Positions 45,152-53,837 of a stretch of 64,000 nt of DNA are shown one piece after another. The DNA comes from Paracoccaceae bacterium (GTDB lineage: Bacteria; Pseudomonadota; Alphaproteobacteria; Rhodobacterales; Rhodobacteraceae). The notes under the pieces were generated by a model. The model saw only the letters and a program-made list of their open reading frames with translations. It had not been told where the DNA came from and did no database searches. The first letter of the stretch is position 1, and each line of letters begins with the position of its first letter. Position numbers and translations under genes: made by a program. The stretch is from the NCBI GenBank assembly GCA_002708925.1, contig PAPN01000007.1:130885-194884 (forward strand). Direction: 5' to 3'.

Positions 45152-45766
45152 ATGAATCTTAGCTTTGGAGATTACGTTACTTTTGCAGCACTACTCGCTA
45201 GCTTTGGCGGGTTTGGCTGGTATGGTGTGCAATCGGACTTTCGAAGCGAAGCTAACCGGATCATTGGTGAGGTTCATGTCGCTGCAAAGGCAAATGAATA
45301 TGAGTTCAAGTCTCTGAACACAAAGATCGATACATACAGTGAGAAAACGAGAGCTATTTTGGCAAGTGGCCTAGAGGCGCGGACGAATGAACTGGCACTG
45401 GCCTTTCGAGATGTTTGGGGAGACAATGGGGATCTTGTTGTCAATTTGGCGAATGTGCCGGCCAGTAGTAAGCTTTGGACGGAGTTACATTCCTTTTCCA
45501 GACAGTATCGTGGCAACTCAACAGTTTATAGTGTCGGGGGAACGTCGGTTTGGACTTTCAGATTGGCTGGAAAAGGAGGCGATGGAAAAAATCTCTCTGT
45601 TGCCGCTCATCTTGCTGCAATTTTGGATGGCGATACTAAAGAAACTGCTCCTAATTTACTGGTTCGCTTCGAATACGATCCAAGCTCCCTCAATAGGCAG
45701 GACAAAATTGATTACTATCAAAAGAAGTTGAGAGAATATGAGGATGCGATTGCTGCTCTGGAATAA
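45152..45766 (+). CDS. low-GC orphan protein with N-terminal membrane helix and coiled coil
   Basis: A 204-residue protein. A membrane helix lies at about residues 8-26 (YVTFAALLASFGGFGWYGV), followed by a charged helix (about 30-80), a globular middle with GGTSVWTFRLAGKGGDG, and a C-terminal coiled coil (DKIDYYQKKLREYEDAIAALE). The gene is clearly lower in GC than its neighbours and uses AT-ending codons, so recent acquisition is likely. I do not recognise the family. Its stop and the rimO stop converge 2 bases apart. Confidence 0.65.
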   Translation: MNLSFGDYVTFAALLASFGGFGWYGVQSDFRSEANRIIGEVHVAAKANEYEFKSLNTKIDTYSEKTRAILASGLEARTNELALAFRDVWGDNGDLVVNLANVPASSKLWTELHSFSRQYRGNSTVYSVGGTSVWTFRLAGKGGDGKNLSVAAHLAAILDGDTKETAPNLLVRFEYDPSSLNRQDKIDYYQKKLREYEDAIAALE

Positions 45767-45768
45767 CA

Positions 45769-47142
45769 CTAAGGTGATATTGCCAGCTGCCCCCACAGGT
45801 CATATTCCCCGGCCTCGTCTACCTCGACCGTGACAATATCCCCGACCGACAGACCGTCGGTGCCTTCGTCGATGAACAGGTTGCCGTCGATTTCCGGTGC
45901 GTCGGACTTGGTGCGGCAGGTGGCGATGCCGTCTGCGTCGATGTCATCCACGATCACGTCCATGATCTGGCCCACCTTGGCGGCCAGCCTGGCCTCGGAA
46001 ATCGCCTGAGCCTTCTGCATGAAACGGTCCCAGCGGTCTTGTTTGATCTCATCGGGGACGTGATCGGGCAGCGCGTTCGAGCGCGCGCCATCCACGTTTT
46101 CATATTGAAAACAGCCAACCCGATCCAGCTGGGCCTGGTCCATCCAGTCCAGAAGGGTCTGGAATTCCTCTTCGGTTTCACCGGGATAGCCCACGATAAA
46201 GGTAGATCGCAGGGTGATGTCGGGGCAGATGTCGCGCCATTCGGCGATCCTGTCCAGCGTCTTTTCTGCGGCAGCGGGGCGCGCCATGCGTTTCAGCGTG
46301 TCGGGATGCGCGTGTTGGAACGGGATGTCCAGATAGGGCAGGATCTTACCCTCGGCCATCAGGGGAATCGCGTCACGCACATGCGGGTAGGGATAGACGT
46401 AATGCAGGCGGGTCCAGACGTTCAGTTGGCCCAGCTCTTGGGCCAGTTCCAGAAATGGGAATTTGGCCTGGCGGTCTTTCCAGTCGGTGCCATAGGCGCT
46501 GGTGTCCTGGCTGATGACCAGCAGTTCCTTCACGCCGCTTTCGACCAGCTTTTCGGCCTCGCGCAACACGGCCTTCATCGGGCGGCTGGCCAGTTTGCCG
46601 CGCATGTCGGGGATGATGCAGAACTTGCAGCTGTGATTGCAGCCCTCGGAAATCTTCAGATAGCTATAATGGCGCGGGGTCAGTTTCACGCCCGATGCAG
46701 GCAGCAGGTCGATGAACGGGTCCGGATCGGGCGGCACGGCGCCGTGGACGGCATCCAGCACCTGTTCGTATTGATGCGGGCCGGTGACGGCCAGAACCTT
46801 GGGGTGCACGCCGGTGATGTATTCGGGCTCGGCGCCCAAGCAGCCGGTGACGATGACCTTGCCGTTTTCGTTCAGCGCCTCGCCGATGGCCTCCAGGCTT
46901 TCGGCCTTGGCGGAGTCCAGAAACCCGCAGGTGTTCACAATCACCGCGTCCGCGCCGGAATAATCGGGGCTGATGCCGTAGCCCTCGGCGCGCAGGCGGG
47001 TCAGAATCCGTTCGGAATCCACCAAAGCCTTGGGGCAGCCAAGCGAGACCATACCAATGGTCGGCTGTCCGGCGCGCGGTGTATCCTGGAGACGCGCACG
47101 CGGCGCGAGGTCTGGGCGAAGATTTGGCGGATTCTGGGTCAT
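45769..47142 (-). CDS. rimO: ribosomal protein S12 methylthiotransferase
   Basis: A 457-residue radical-SAM enzyme. Order of domains: N-terminal UPF0004 region ([17 protein letters not shown] and [20 protein letters not shown]), the radical-SAM cluster [17 protein letters not shown] near residue 165, and a C-terminal TRAM domain ending in [13 protein letters not shown]. RimO adds a methylthio group to Asp88 of ribosomal protein S12 (E. coli numbering). MiaB is the close relative, but the [10 protein letters not shown] segment is characteristic of RimO. Confidence 0.93.
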   Translation of the reverse strand: MTQNPPNLRPDLAPRARLQDTPRAGQPTIGMVSLGCPKALVDSERILTRLRAEGYGISPDYSGADAVIVNTCGFLDSAKAESLEAIGEALNENGKVIVTGCLGAEPEYITGVHPKVLAVTGPHQYEQVLDAVHGAVPPDPDPFIDLLPASGVKLTPRHYSYLKISEGCNHSCKFCIIPDMRGKLASRPMKAVLREAEKLVESGVKELLVISQDTSAYGTDWKDRQAKFPFLELAQELGQLNVWTRLHYVYPYPHVRDAIPLMAEGKILPYLDIPFQHAHPDTLKRMARPAAAEKTLDRIAEWRDICPDITLRSTFIVGYPGETEEEFQTLLDWMDQAQLDRVGCFQYENVDGARSNALPDHVPDEIKQDRWDRFMQKAQAISEARLAAKVGQIMDVIVDDIDADGIATCRTKSDAPEIDGNLFIDEGTDGLSVGDIVTVEVDEAGEYDLWGQLAISP

Positions 47143-47317
47143 GGGGCCTCATACAGAATGCACAGGCTTTGGGAAAGAGCGTTGCACTGCCCCGTTGTTC
47201 CAAACTCGCAAAGAGCCAGCGAAACCCTGCTCTCTGGCGGCTCCCCGTGCCGCTGTCATTGGCACAGCGCCCGGCCTGCCGTAAGCTGCGCTTAACGAAA
47301 ATGCTGAGGTGGGCAAA

Positions 47318-49228
47318 ATGCGGCTTCTGTTCAAGCTGATCGGTGCGGTGATCGTGATGGTGGTGATCGCGGTGGTGGGGGTGCTGCTGCTGCCGGGGGA
47401 TCGGATCGCGCAGGTCGCGGCCGATCAGTTGCGCGCACAAACCGGGCGCGAGGTGCGGCTGGAGGGGGACACCACGGTCAGCTATTACCCGGTGCTGGGG
47501 GTGTCCACCGGCAAGGTCACGATTGCCAATGCGGACTGGTCCAATGCGGGGCCGATGCTGCGGGCGGACAGCCTGAAGGTAGGCGTGGATTTCATGTCGC
47601 TTCTGTCCGGCGCGATCAAGATCACCGGGCTTGAGGCCGTGGCCCCCAGTATCCTGCTGGAACGGGCCGGGGATGGCCGCGTGAACTGGGAACTGGGCGT
47701 GGCGGGCGTGGCCCCTTCGGGGCAGCCTCAGGGCAGCGCGAATGCGCTGGCGCTATCGCTGGACAGGGCGCTGATTTCGGGCGGAACCCTGCGTTATGTG
47801 GATCATGGGGCGGGCACCGATCTGCGCATCACAGATGTCAGCCTGGATCTGCAATGGCCCGAATATCGCGGGCAGGCGGATTTTTCGGGGGCGCTGACCT
47901 ATGGCGCTCGTCCGCTTGAGATTTCCGGAAAGGTGGCCGATCTGGCCGGGCTGATCGAGGGCGAGATCACCGGGCTGTCCGCTCGGGTCAGCGGGGCGGG
48001 CGGATCGCTGCAATTTGACGGGCGCGTGGGCAGCCAGCCGCAGGCACAGGGGCAATTACGGGCCGATCTGCCCAAAACAGCGACGTTTCTGGCCGCGTTC
48101 GGGCTCGGGCCGGTCTCGATCCCGCGGGGGCTGGGGCAGGCGGCACAGCTGAGCACCGATCTGACCTTTACCACCGCCGGGATGCTGTCCTTGCGCGATT
48201 TGACCGTGACGCTGGACCAGAACGCTTTGCGCGGGGCGGCCGATCTGAACCTGGCCGCCGAAACGCCCTATCTGACGGCCCGTCTGTCGGCCGGTCAGGT
48301 GGATCTGTCGGGGCTTTCCTCGGGGGCAGAGGGCGGCGGCGGGGCTGAGGGCTGGCCCAAAGACACCATCGACGCCTCGGCCCTGGGGCTCTTGGATGCA
48401 GAGATCCTGCTGACCGCCGAGGGGCTGAACGCGGGCGGGCTGACCTTTGGCGCGGCAAAAACCCTGACCACGATCACCCGGTCGCGGGCCGTGGTGCAGC
48501 TGCAATCGCTGTCCGGCTATGGCGGGCAATTCAGCGGTCAGGTTGTCGCAAATAACCGCTCGGGCCTGTCGGTGGGCGGCGATGTGACCGCCACAGGGGT
48601 GCAGATGCAGCCTCTGCTAAGCGATCTGGCCGGGATCACCCGCTTTACCGGACAGGCACAGGCGCAGATGAATTTTCTGGGCGTCGGGCAATCGGTGCAC
48701 AGTATCATGCAATCGCTGTCCGGCTCGGGCAGCCTGTCCATGGGGCGCGGCACGATTCAGGGCATCGATCTGGATAAGCTGATGCGCCAGGGCCTTACCA
48801 CGGGCGGTACCACGGTGTTCGACAGCCTGACCGCCAGCTTCACCATGGACAAGGGCAACGCTCAAAACAATGACCTGCTGCTGAAACTGCCCGCCGTGTC
48901 GGCCTCGGGCGCGGGGCGGATCGGGCTGGGCACGCGCGACATCGACTATCTGTTCACGCCCAAAGTGGACACGATCAACGCCGGCAAAGGCCTGGCCATC
49001 CCGGTGCATATTCGCGGCCCCTGGGCCAATCCACGCATCTGGCCGGACATGGAAAAAGCCATTGACCTGAACTTCAAGGAAGAAAAGGAAAAAGCCCGCA
49101 AAGAACTGGAGGACAAGGTTAAGGAAAAACTGGGCGTCGATGACAACCCCGAAGAAAGCGTCGAAGACGCGATCAAACGCAAGCTCGAAGACGAGGCCAG
49201 AAAAAAGCTGCGCAAACTGCTGGAATGA
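47318..49228 (+). CDS. AsmA family protein
   Basis: The product is 636 residues from ATG 47318 (MRLLFKLIG). A single N-terminal membrane helix (about 4-25, LIGAVIVMVVIAVVGVLLL) anchors a long beta-rich domain. The AsmA N-terminal region includes GREVRLEGDTTVSYYPVLGV; the C-terminal AsmA_2 domain includes TGQAQAQMNFLGVGQS and SGSLSMGRGTIQGIDLDKLM. AsmA-like proteins are thought to carry phospholipids across the periplasm. The last 55 residues are highly charged and lysine-rich (EEKEKARKELEDKVKEKLG), beyond the usual fold. Confidence 0.85.
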   Translation: MRLLFKLIGAVIVMVVIAVVGVLLLPGDRIAQVAADQLRAQTGREVRLEGDTTVSYYPVLGVSTGKVTIANADWSNAGPMLRADSLKVGVDFMSLLSGAIKITGLEAVAPSILLERAGDGRVNWELGVAGVAPSGQPQGSANALALSLDRALISGGTLRYVDHGAGTDLRITDVSLDLQWPEYRGQADFSGALTYGARPLEISGKVADLAGLIEGEITGLSARVSGAGGSLQFDGRVGSQPQAQGQLRADLPKTATFLAAFGLGPVSIPRGLGQAAQLSTDLTFTTAGMLSLRDLTVTLDQNALRGAADLNLAAETPYLTARLSAGQVDLSGLSSGAEGGGGAEGWPKDTIDASALGLLDAEILLTAEGLNAGGLTFGAAKTLTTITRSRAVVQLQSLSGYGGQFSGQVVANNRSGLSVGGDVTATGVQMQPLLSDLAGITRFTGQAQAQMNFLGVGQSVHSIMQSLSGSGSLSMGRGTIQGIDLDKLMRQGLTTGGTTVFDSLTASFTMDKGNAQNNDLLLKLPAVSASGAGRIGLGTRDIDYLFTPKVDTINAGKGLAIPVHIRGPWANPRIWPDMEKAIDLNFKEEKEKARKELEDKVKEKLGVDDNPEESVEDAIKRKLEDEARKKLRKLLE

Positions 49229-49696
49229 TCAGCTGCGCAAGCCGGTTTCCTTCAACATCCCGCGCCGCTTGGCCTCGTAATAATAGCCGCGCGCATACCA
49301 TTGCACCGCGCGCTCTTCGCTGCCATCTGACAGCAGCCAGGCCCCGCGCAGATATTTCACCGCGTATTTCAGGTTCGTCCCGGCATCCAGCAGCCCCGCA
49401 TCCTCACCGCGATAGCCCATGGTCCGGGCGGTCTGCGGCAGAATCTGCATCAACCCGTAATAAGGCCCATTGCGCGCCTGTGGACGATAGCTGCTCTCGC
49501 GTTGCACCACCCGATGCACCAGGGACCGTGGCACCCGATAGTGATCGGCATATTCGTTGATCAAACGCCGCACTTCCGGCGTCTCATTGGGATAAAGCTC
49601 CGGCTGCGGACGGGCGCGCTGCTTTTCACGTCGCCGCCCCCCACAGCCCGTCAAAATCAGAGCCACCCCCGAAACCATGAACACACGCCGTTGCAT
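49229..49696 (-). CDS. lytic transglycosylase domain lipoprotein
   Basis: A 155-residue protein from ATG 49696 (MQRRVFMVSG). The signal ends in a lipobox, LTGC, near residue 18. The SLT fold is short: catalytic Glu in VVQRESSYRPQARNGPYYGLMQIL, then ARTMGYRGEDAGLLDAGTNLKYAVKYL, which match soluble lytic transglycosylase motifs. It cleaves peptidoglycan at the outer membrane. It follows argF on the same strand behind a terminator. A longer start at 49732 is possible but lacks a signal pattern. Confidence 0.85.
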   Translation of the reverse strand: MQRRVFMVSGVALILTGCGGRRREKQRARPQPELYPNETPEVRRLINEYADHYRVPRSLVHRVVQRESSYRPQARNGPYYGLMQILPQTARTMGYRGEDAGLLDAGTNLKYAVKYLRGAWLLSDGSEERAVQWYARGYYYEAKRRGMLKETGLRS

Positions 49697-49728
49697 CGAA
49701 CCTCTTTCGCCCATCTGGCTTCTTTTTG

Positions 49729-49774
49729 ACAAAAATACTCCGGGGGAGCCCGAAAGGGCGGGGGCAGCGCCCCC
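49729..49774 (-). terminator. argF terminator with two hairpins
   Basis: On the minus strand GGGGGC/GCCCCC (49760-49765 with 49769-49774) and GCCC-GAAA-GGGC (49748-49759) are followed by GGAGTATTTTTG. It is the Rhodobacterales-type terminator between argF and the transglycosylase gene. Confidence 0.7.
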
Positions 49775-49819
49775 ACTATACCCCCAGAACTATATCCCCC
49801 AAAAAACTATACCCCCAGA
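49775..49819. repeat. three tandem copies of the argF 3' end
   Basis: ACTATACCCCCAGA (49775-49788), ACTATATCCCCCAA (49789-49802) and ACTATACCCCCAGA (49806-49819) repeat. The last copy encodes the LGV-stop end of ArgF on the minus strand, so the two others are downstream duplications of it. Each carries a copy of the stop codon region. Confidence 0.5.
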
Positions 49820-50733
49820 CACCAGCGCATCACGGCCTTTTGCGCATGTAGGCGGTTTTCAGCCTCATCGAAAATCACCGAATGCGGCCCGTCCATGATT
49901 GCGCTGGTTGCCTCTTCGTCGCGGTGCGCGGGCAGGCAATGCATGAACAGCGCGTCGTCCTTGGCATGGCGCATCAGCGCGTCATTTACCTGATAGGGGC
50001 GCAACTGGTTGTGACGCCGCTCGCGGGCCGATTGCGGATCGTGCATACTGACCCAGGTGTCGGTGACCACCAGATCCGCCCCCGAGACCGCCTCGACAGG
50101 ATCGCGGATGATTTCCACCGCCGAGCCCTTGGCGCGGGCCTGTTCAATGAATCCCATTTCCGGGTCCAGCGGCTCGGGGCCGGTAAAGGTCAGGTCAAAC
50201 CCGAATTGCCCGGCGGCATGGGCAAAGCTGGCGAACACGTTGTTCCCGTCGCCGCACCAGACCACTTTCTTACCCGCGATGGGGCCGCGATGTTCCTCAT
50301 AGGTCAGGATATCGGCCATGATCTGGCACGGGTGCGTGCGGTTGGTCAGCCCGTTGATCACGGGGACGCTGGCGTATTCGGCCATTTCGTGCAGGGTCTG
50401 TTCCTCGAACGTCCGGATCATGATCAGGTCCACATAGCGCGACAGCACACGGGCGGTATCGGCGATGGTCTCGCCATGGCCCAGCTGCATGTCGGTGCCC
50501 GACAGCACCATCGTCTGCCCGCCCATCTGGCGCACGCCCACGTCAAAGGAAACGCGGGTCCGGGTGGAAGGCTTTTCAAAGATCAGCGCGACCATGTGAT
50601 CCTTGAGCGGCTGCTCGGCATCCAGTGCGCCCTTGGGCTGGCCTTTGCGCGCGTCTTTCATGGATTTGGCAGCGTCGATCATGCCCCGCAGCTCGGCGGG
50701 GTCAGTGGTGTGAATATCAAGGAAGTGTTTCAT
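49807..50733 (-). CDS. argF: ornithine carbamoyltransferase
   Basis: A 308-residue enzyme. Carbamoyl-phosphate binding shows as [13 protein letters not shown] and [10 protein letters not shown], and the ornithine loop as [12 protein letters not shown]. It converts ornithine and carbamoyl phosphate to citrulline in arginine synthesis. The gene follows argD with a 63-base gap, so the two form an arginine operon. carB, which supplies carbamoyl phosphate, lies elsewhere in the window. The 3' end is duplicated downstream. Confidence 0.94.
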   Translation of the reverse strand: MKHFLDIHTTDPAELRGMIDAAKSMKDARKGQPKGALDAEQPLKDHMVALIFEKPSTRTRVSFDVGVRQMGGQTMVLSGTDMQLGHGETIADTARVLSRYVDLIMIRTFEEQTLHEMAEYASVPVINGLTNRTHPCQIMADILTYEEHRGPIAGKKVVWCGDGNNVFASFAHAAGQFGFDLTFTGPEPLDPEMGFIEQARAKGSAVEIIRDPVEAVSGADLVVTDTWVSMHDPQSARERRHNQLRPYQVNDALMRHAKDDALFMHCLPAHRDEEATSAIMDGPHSVIFDEAENRLHAQKAVMRWCLGV

Positions 50734-50796
50734 AATATACGTCTTTTCGGTGTCAGGCCGAGGCAGGGCTATGCACGATCGGCCGGGGTGTTTGGG

Positions 50797-51969
50797 TCAG
50801 GTTTCCAGTTGCGAGGCCGCCGCGTCCAGCCGGGCGATCGCCTCGCTTATCTCGTCTTCCGAGATGTTCAGAGGCGGCAGCAGGCGGATCACGTTATCTG
50901 CGGCGGGGACGGGGATGACCTGGTTGTCATAGCCTGCATTTACCACGTCGATATTGGGGGCTTTGCACTTGATCCCCAGCATCAGGCCGGTGCCGCGCAC
51001 GCTGTCGAACACATCGGGATGCGCGGCCACCAGCCCTTCCAGCGCCTGGCGCATCTGGCCTGCGCGGGCATTGACGGTTTGCAGAAATTCAGGCGTGCAG
51101 ACCTGGGCCATGACGGCGCTGCCCACGGCGCAGGCCAGCGGGTTGCCGCCATAGGTGGAGCCGTGCGTGCCGGCGGTCATGCCGCTGGCGGCCTCTTCGG
51201 TGGCCAGCACCGCGCCCAGAGGGAAGCCGCCGCCGATGCCCTTGGCCACCATCATGATGTCCGGCGTGATGCCCGCCCATTCATGCGCGAACAGCTTGCC
51301 GGTCCGGCCGACGCCGCATTGCACCTCGTCCAGGATCAGCAGAATGCCCGCATCGTCGCAGATCTGGCGCAGGGCCTTCATTTCCGCATCGGGAACGGGG
51401 CGGATGCCGCCCTCGCCCTGCACGGGCTCGATCAGGATGGCGGCGGTTTTATCGGTGATGGCATCGGTCAGCCCGTCCATGTCGCCAAAGGTCAGGTGGA
51501 CAAAGCCCGGCAGCAGCGGGCCGAACCCCTTGGTCATCTTTTCGGTGCCCGCCGCCGCGATCCCAGCCGAGGACCGCCCATGGAATGCCCCGTCGAAGGT
51601 GATGATCTCAACTTTCTCGGGCTGGCCTTTGTCGTACCAGTATTTACGGGCCATTTTCACCGCCAGCTCGCACGATTCCGTGCCCGAGTTGGTAAAGAAC
51701 ACGGTATCGGCAAAGCTGTTGTCCACCAGTTGATCGGCCAGTTGCTGCTGCTGAGGGATCTCATAGAGATTAGACACATGCCACAGGGTCTGGGCCTGAT
51801 CGGTCAGCGCCTGCACCAGCGCGGGGTGCGCGTGGCCCAGGGCGTTCACGGCAATGCCCGCGCCCAGATCCAGAAAACGTCGGCCGTCTGCCTCGATCAG
51901 CCACGAGCCTTCGCCCTTCACGAACTGAAGCGGCGCACGGTTATAAGTCGGCAGGACAGACGGGATCAT
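50797..51969 (-). CDS. argD: acetylornithine aminotransferase
   Basis: A 390-residue class III PLP aminotransferase. The sequence opens with a short N-terminus, then LDLGAGIAVNALGHAHP. The PLP lysine lies in MMVAKGIGGGFPLGAVL, preceded by LILDEVQCGVGRTG. The SSAGIAAAG and STYGGNPLACAVG segments are typical of ArgD. It makes N-acetylornithine, and may also act in lysine synthesis as in E. coli. argF follows. Upstream is a possible Arg-rich leader peptide and a perfect TTGACA (52031-52026). Confidence 0.93.
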   Translation of the reverse strand: MIPSVLPTYNRAPLQFVKGEGSWLIEADGRRFLDLGAGIAVNALGHAHPALVQALTDQAQTLWHVSNLYEIPQQQQLADQLVDNSFADTVFFTNSGTESCELAVKMARKYWYDKGQPEKVEIITFDGAFHGRSSAGIAAAGTEKMTKGFGPLLPGFVHLTFGDMDGLTDAITDKTAAILIEPVQGEGGIRPVPDAEMKALRQICDDAGILLILDEVQCGVGRTGKLFAHEWAGITPDIMMVAKGIGGGFPLGAVLATEEAASGMTAGTHGSTYGGNPLACAVGSAVMAQVCTPEFLQTVNARAGQMRQALEGLVAAHPDVFDSVRGTGLMLGIKCKAPNIDVVNAGYDNQVIPVPAADNVIRLLPPLNISEDEISEAIARLDAAASQLET

Positions 51970-52083
51970 AGGTGGATCATCCTTGTTCCAAAGAGAAATC
52001 CTGAGGTTGCATTCACAGGATCGGGTGTCAACGATTTTAGGGGGGTGGGCCGCAATTGGCGGCGGATCAAAGGCTGCGGGACG

Positions 52084-52137
52084 TCAGACGTGGGTACGTC
52101 GGCGTCGAATCGAGACGATATCTGCGCGTTTGATCAT
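52084..52137 (-). CDS. possible arginine-rich leader peptide upstream of argD
   Basis: A 17-codon frame starting ATG 52137 encodes MIKRADIVSIRRRRTHV with four consecutive arginine codons (CGA CGC CGA CGT) just before the stop. It points at argD, about 115 bases downstream. Such runs of the end-product amino acid are the mark of attenuator leaders. Against it: no good SD is visible, and a TTGACA that could be the argD promoter lies between it and argD. Treat as a hypothesis. Confidence 0.25.
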   Translation of the reverse strand: MIKRADIVSIRRRRTHV

Positions 52138-52241
52138 GCAGGCCAGATACCCGAGCAGCAGAGAAATGCAAAGGTTTTTCTGGCAGGCCGCACAGATGCA
52201 AAGGCACGAGCTGGCGCTGCGCGCGGTCTGGGCCAGGCAGG

Positions 52242-53045
52242 TCAGGCCTTCAGGCGATACCCCGTCCGGAACATAAGCCAGGCCATCAGGGCAACCACGC
52301 AGGTAAAGCCTCCGGCCACGGACAGGCCCAGCCAGGGCGAGCTGTCAGACACCCCCAGCACCCCATAGCGCACCCCGTCGATCAGATAGAAAATCGGGTT
52401 GAAATGGGTCAGCAGCTGAATGCCCGCTGGCAGCGCCTGAACCGAATAAAACGTCCCCGACAGGAATGCCAGAGGCGTGACAATGAAGTTGGTGATCGCG
52501 GCCATCTGATCGAATTTATTGGCAAAAACACCGGCGACGACTCCGATTGCGCCCAGCATCCCGGCGCCCAGAATGACAAAGATCAGCGCCCACACAGGAT
52601 GCGCGATCTGAATGCCCAGCACCAGATACAGCCCCGCGGCAATGGCCAGCGCCACACACAGCCCGCGCGCCACGCCGCCCAGGATATAGCCCAGAACCAG
52701 CTCTAGCGGGGACAGAGGCGGCATCAGCGTGTCCACGATATTCCCCTGCACCTTGGAAATCACCAGCGAGGACGAGGTATTCGCAAAGGCATTCTGAATC
52801 ACCGTCATCATCAAAATCCCCGGCGCGATGAAATGGGTGAAGGGCACGCCCATCACGTCGCCGCGCTGCTGCCCGATCGCGATGGTGAAAATCATCAAAA
52901 ACAGCGCCGCCGTGGCCAGCGGCGCCAGCAGAGTCTGCGTCCACACCACCACGAACCGCATGACCTCGCGTTGGATCAGCGTCCATAGGCCCAGCCAATT
53001 CACCCGCCCGAAACGGCGCGTTCCCATCTGCATTTGCGGCTCCAT
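52242..53045 (-). CDS. ABC-2 type transporter permease
   Basis: A 267-residue protein with six membrane helices and the ABC-2 signature region FLSGTFYSVQALP near residues 190-205. It opens with a cytoplasmic N-terminus NWLGLWTLIQREVMRF, the amphipathic helix typical of these permeases. It resembles YadH-type exporter permeases, which work with a YadG-type ATPase. No ATP-binding gene lies next to it here, which is unusual. The substrate is unknown. Confidence 0.82.
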   Translation of the reverse strand: MEPQMQMGTRRFGRVNWLGLWTLIQREVMRFVVVWTQTLLAPLATAALFLMIFTIAIGQQRGDVMGVPFTHFIAPGILMMTVIQNAFANTSSSLVISKVQGNIVDTLMPPLSPLELVLGYILGGVARGLCVALAIAAGLYLVLGIQIAHPVWALIFVILGAGMLGAIGVVAGVFANKFDQMAAITNFIVTPLAFLSGTFYSVQALPAGIQLLTHFNPIFYLIDGVRYGVLGVSDSSPWLGLSVAGGFTCVVALMAWLMFRTGYRLKA

Positions 53046-53081
53046 GCTTTGTTCCTTTGCGATAGCGGCGGATTCGACGCC

Positions 53082-53109
53082 TTGTAACTCAGGCGTGGAT
53101 CACTAAAAT
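53082..53109 (+). promoter_or_regulatory. candidate gcrA promoter
   Basis: TTGTAA (53082-53087) and TAAAAT (53104-53109) are separated by 16 bases, 70 bases upstream of the gcrA start. Confidence 0.4.
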
Positions 53110-53178
53110 AGGGGGCAATCAAAAAAGTACAGGGGCGGCGCGCGTAAGCGAGGCCGCTTTTTATGGTAAGGAAACCGA

Positions 53179-53766
53179 ATGTCCTGGACCGATGAACGCG
53201 TCGAACTTCTGAAGAAAATGTGGGGCGAGGGCCAGTCGGCCAGCCAGATTGCCAAGGAACTGGGCGGTGTGACCCGCAACGCGGTCATCGGCAAGGTGCA
53301 TCGTCTGGGCCTGTCGAACCGCTCGGGCGGTGGAGGCGCCAAAGCCGAGGCCAAGGCCAAGCCCGCGCCCAAACCCGCCGCCGAGGCCAAGCCCAAACCC
53401 GCCCCCAAGCCTGCGCCAAAACCCGCAGCCGAACCGGCCGCCACCGAGCCCGCCGCAGCCCGCCCCGCCAATGTGACTCCGATCCGTAAGGCGATCATCC
53501 CGGCCGGGCAGCCTCTGCCGCCGCAGCCCTCGGCGAATGAAATCAGCCCCGAGGCGCTGGCCAAGGTCAATGAGGTGGAAAAGAAGGCCAAGAAGCTGGG
53601 CCTGCTGGAACTGACCGAGCGGACCTGCAAATGGCCCGTGGGCGACCCGGCCACCGATGATTTCTGGTTCTGCGGCCTGCCCGTGCAACAGGGCAAACCC
53701 TATTGCGAGGCCCATGTCGGCGTGGCGTTCCAGCCGATGTCCAACCGCCGTGACCGCCGCCGCTAA
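53179..53766 (+). CDS. gcrA: GcrA cell cycle regulator
   Basis: A 195-residue protein. The N-terminal DNA-binding domain (about 1-50) begins SWTDERVELLKKMWGEGQSA with AKELGGVTRNAVIGKVHRLGL, diagnostic of GcrA. A long Ala/Pro/Lys linker (about 52-95) follows. The C-terminal domain, which binds RNA polymerase sigma factor in Caulobacter, has CKWPVGDPATDDFWFCGLP with conserved cysteines. GcrA activates genes with methylated GANTC promoters together with CcrM. The protein is longer than the Caulobacter form (173) because of the linker. A bidirectional terminator follows. Confidence 0.93.
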   Translation: MSWTDERVELLKKMWGEGQSASQIAKELGGVTRNAVIGKVHRLGLSNRSGGGGAKAEAKAKPAPKPAAEAKPKPAPKPAPKPAAEPAATEPAAARPANVTPIRKAIIPAGQPLPPQPSANEISPEALAKVNEVEKKAKKLGLLELTERTCKWPVGDPATDDFWFCGLPVQQGKPYCEAHVGVAFQPMSNRRDRRR

Positions 53767-53786
53767 GGGCCGCGCATTCCGAATGC

Positions 53787-53811
53787 AAAAGGGGCCCGCA
53801 GGCCCCTTTTT
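53787..53811 (+). terminator. intrinsic terminator shared by gcrA and the phosphate transporter gene
   Basis: AAAAGGGGCC (53787-53796) and GGCCCCTTTT (53801-53810) flank a CGCA loop. The A and T ends allow termination in both directions between the converging genes. Confidence 0.85.
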
Positions 53812-53837
53812 GTTTTACGCGGGCTGATTTGTGCGGA

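Noticed and set aside
51983..52276. Plus-strand 97-residue frame between argD and the ABC permease
   Set aside because: No SD, no recognisable domain and it overlaps the start of both flanking genes' regulatory space; composition looks random.
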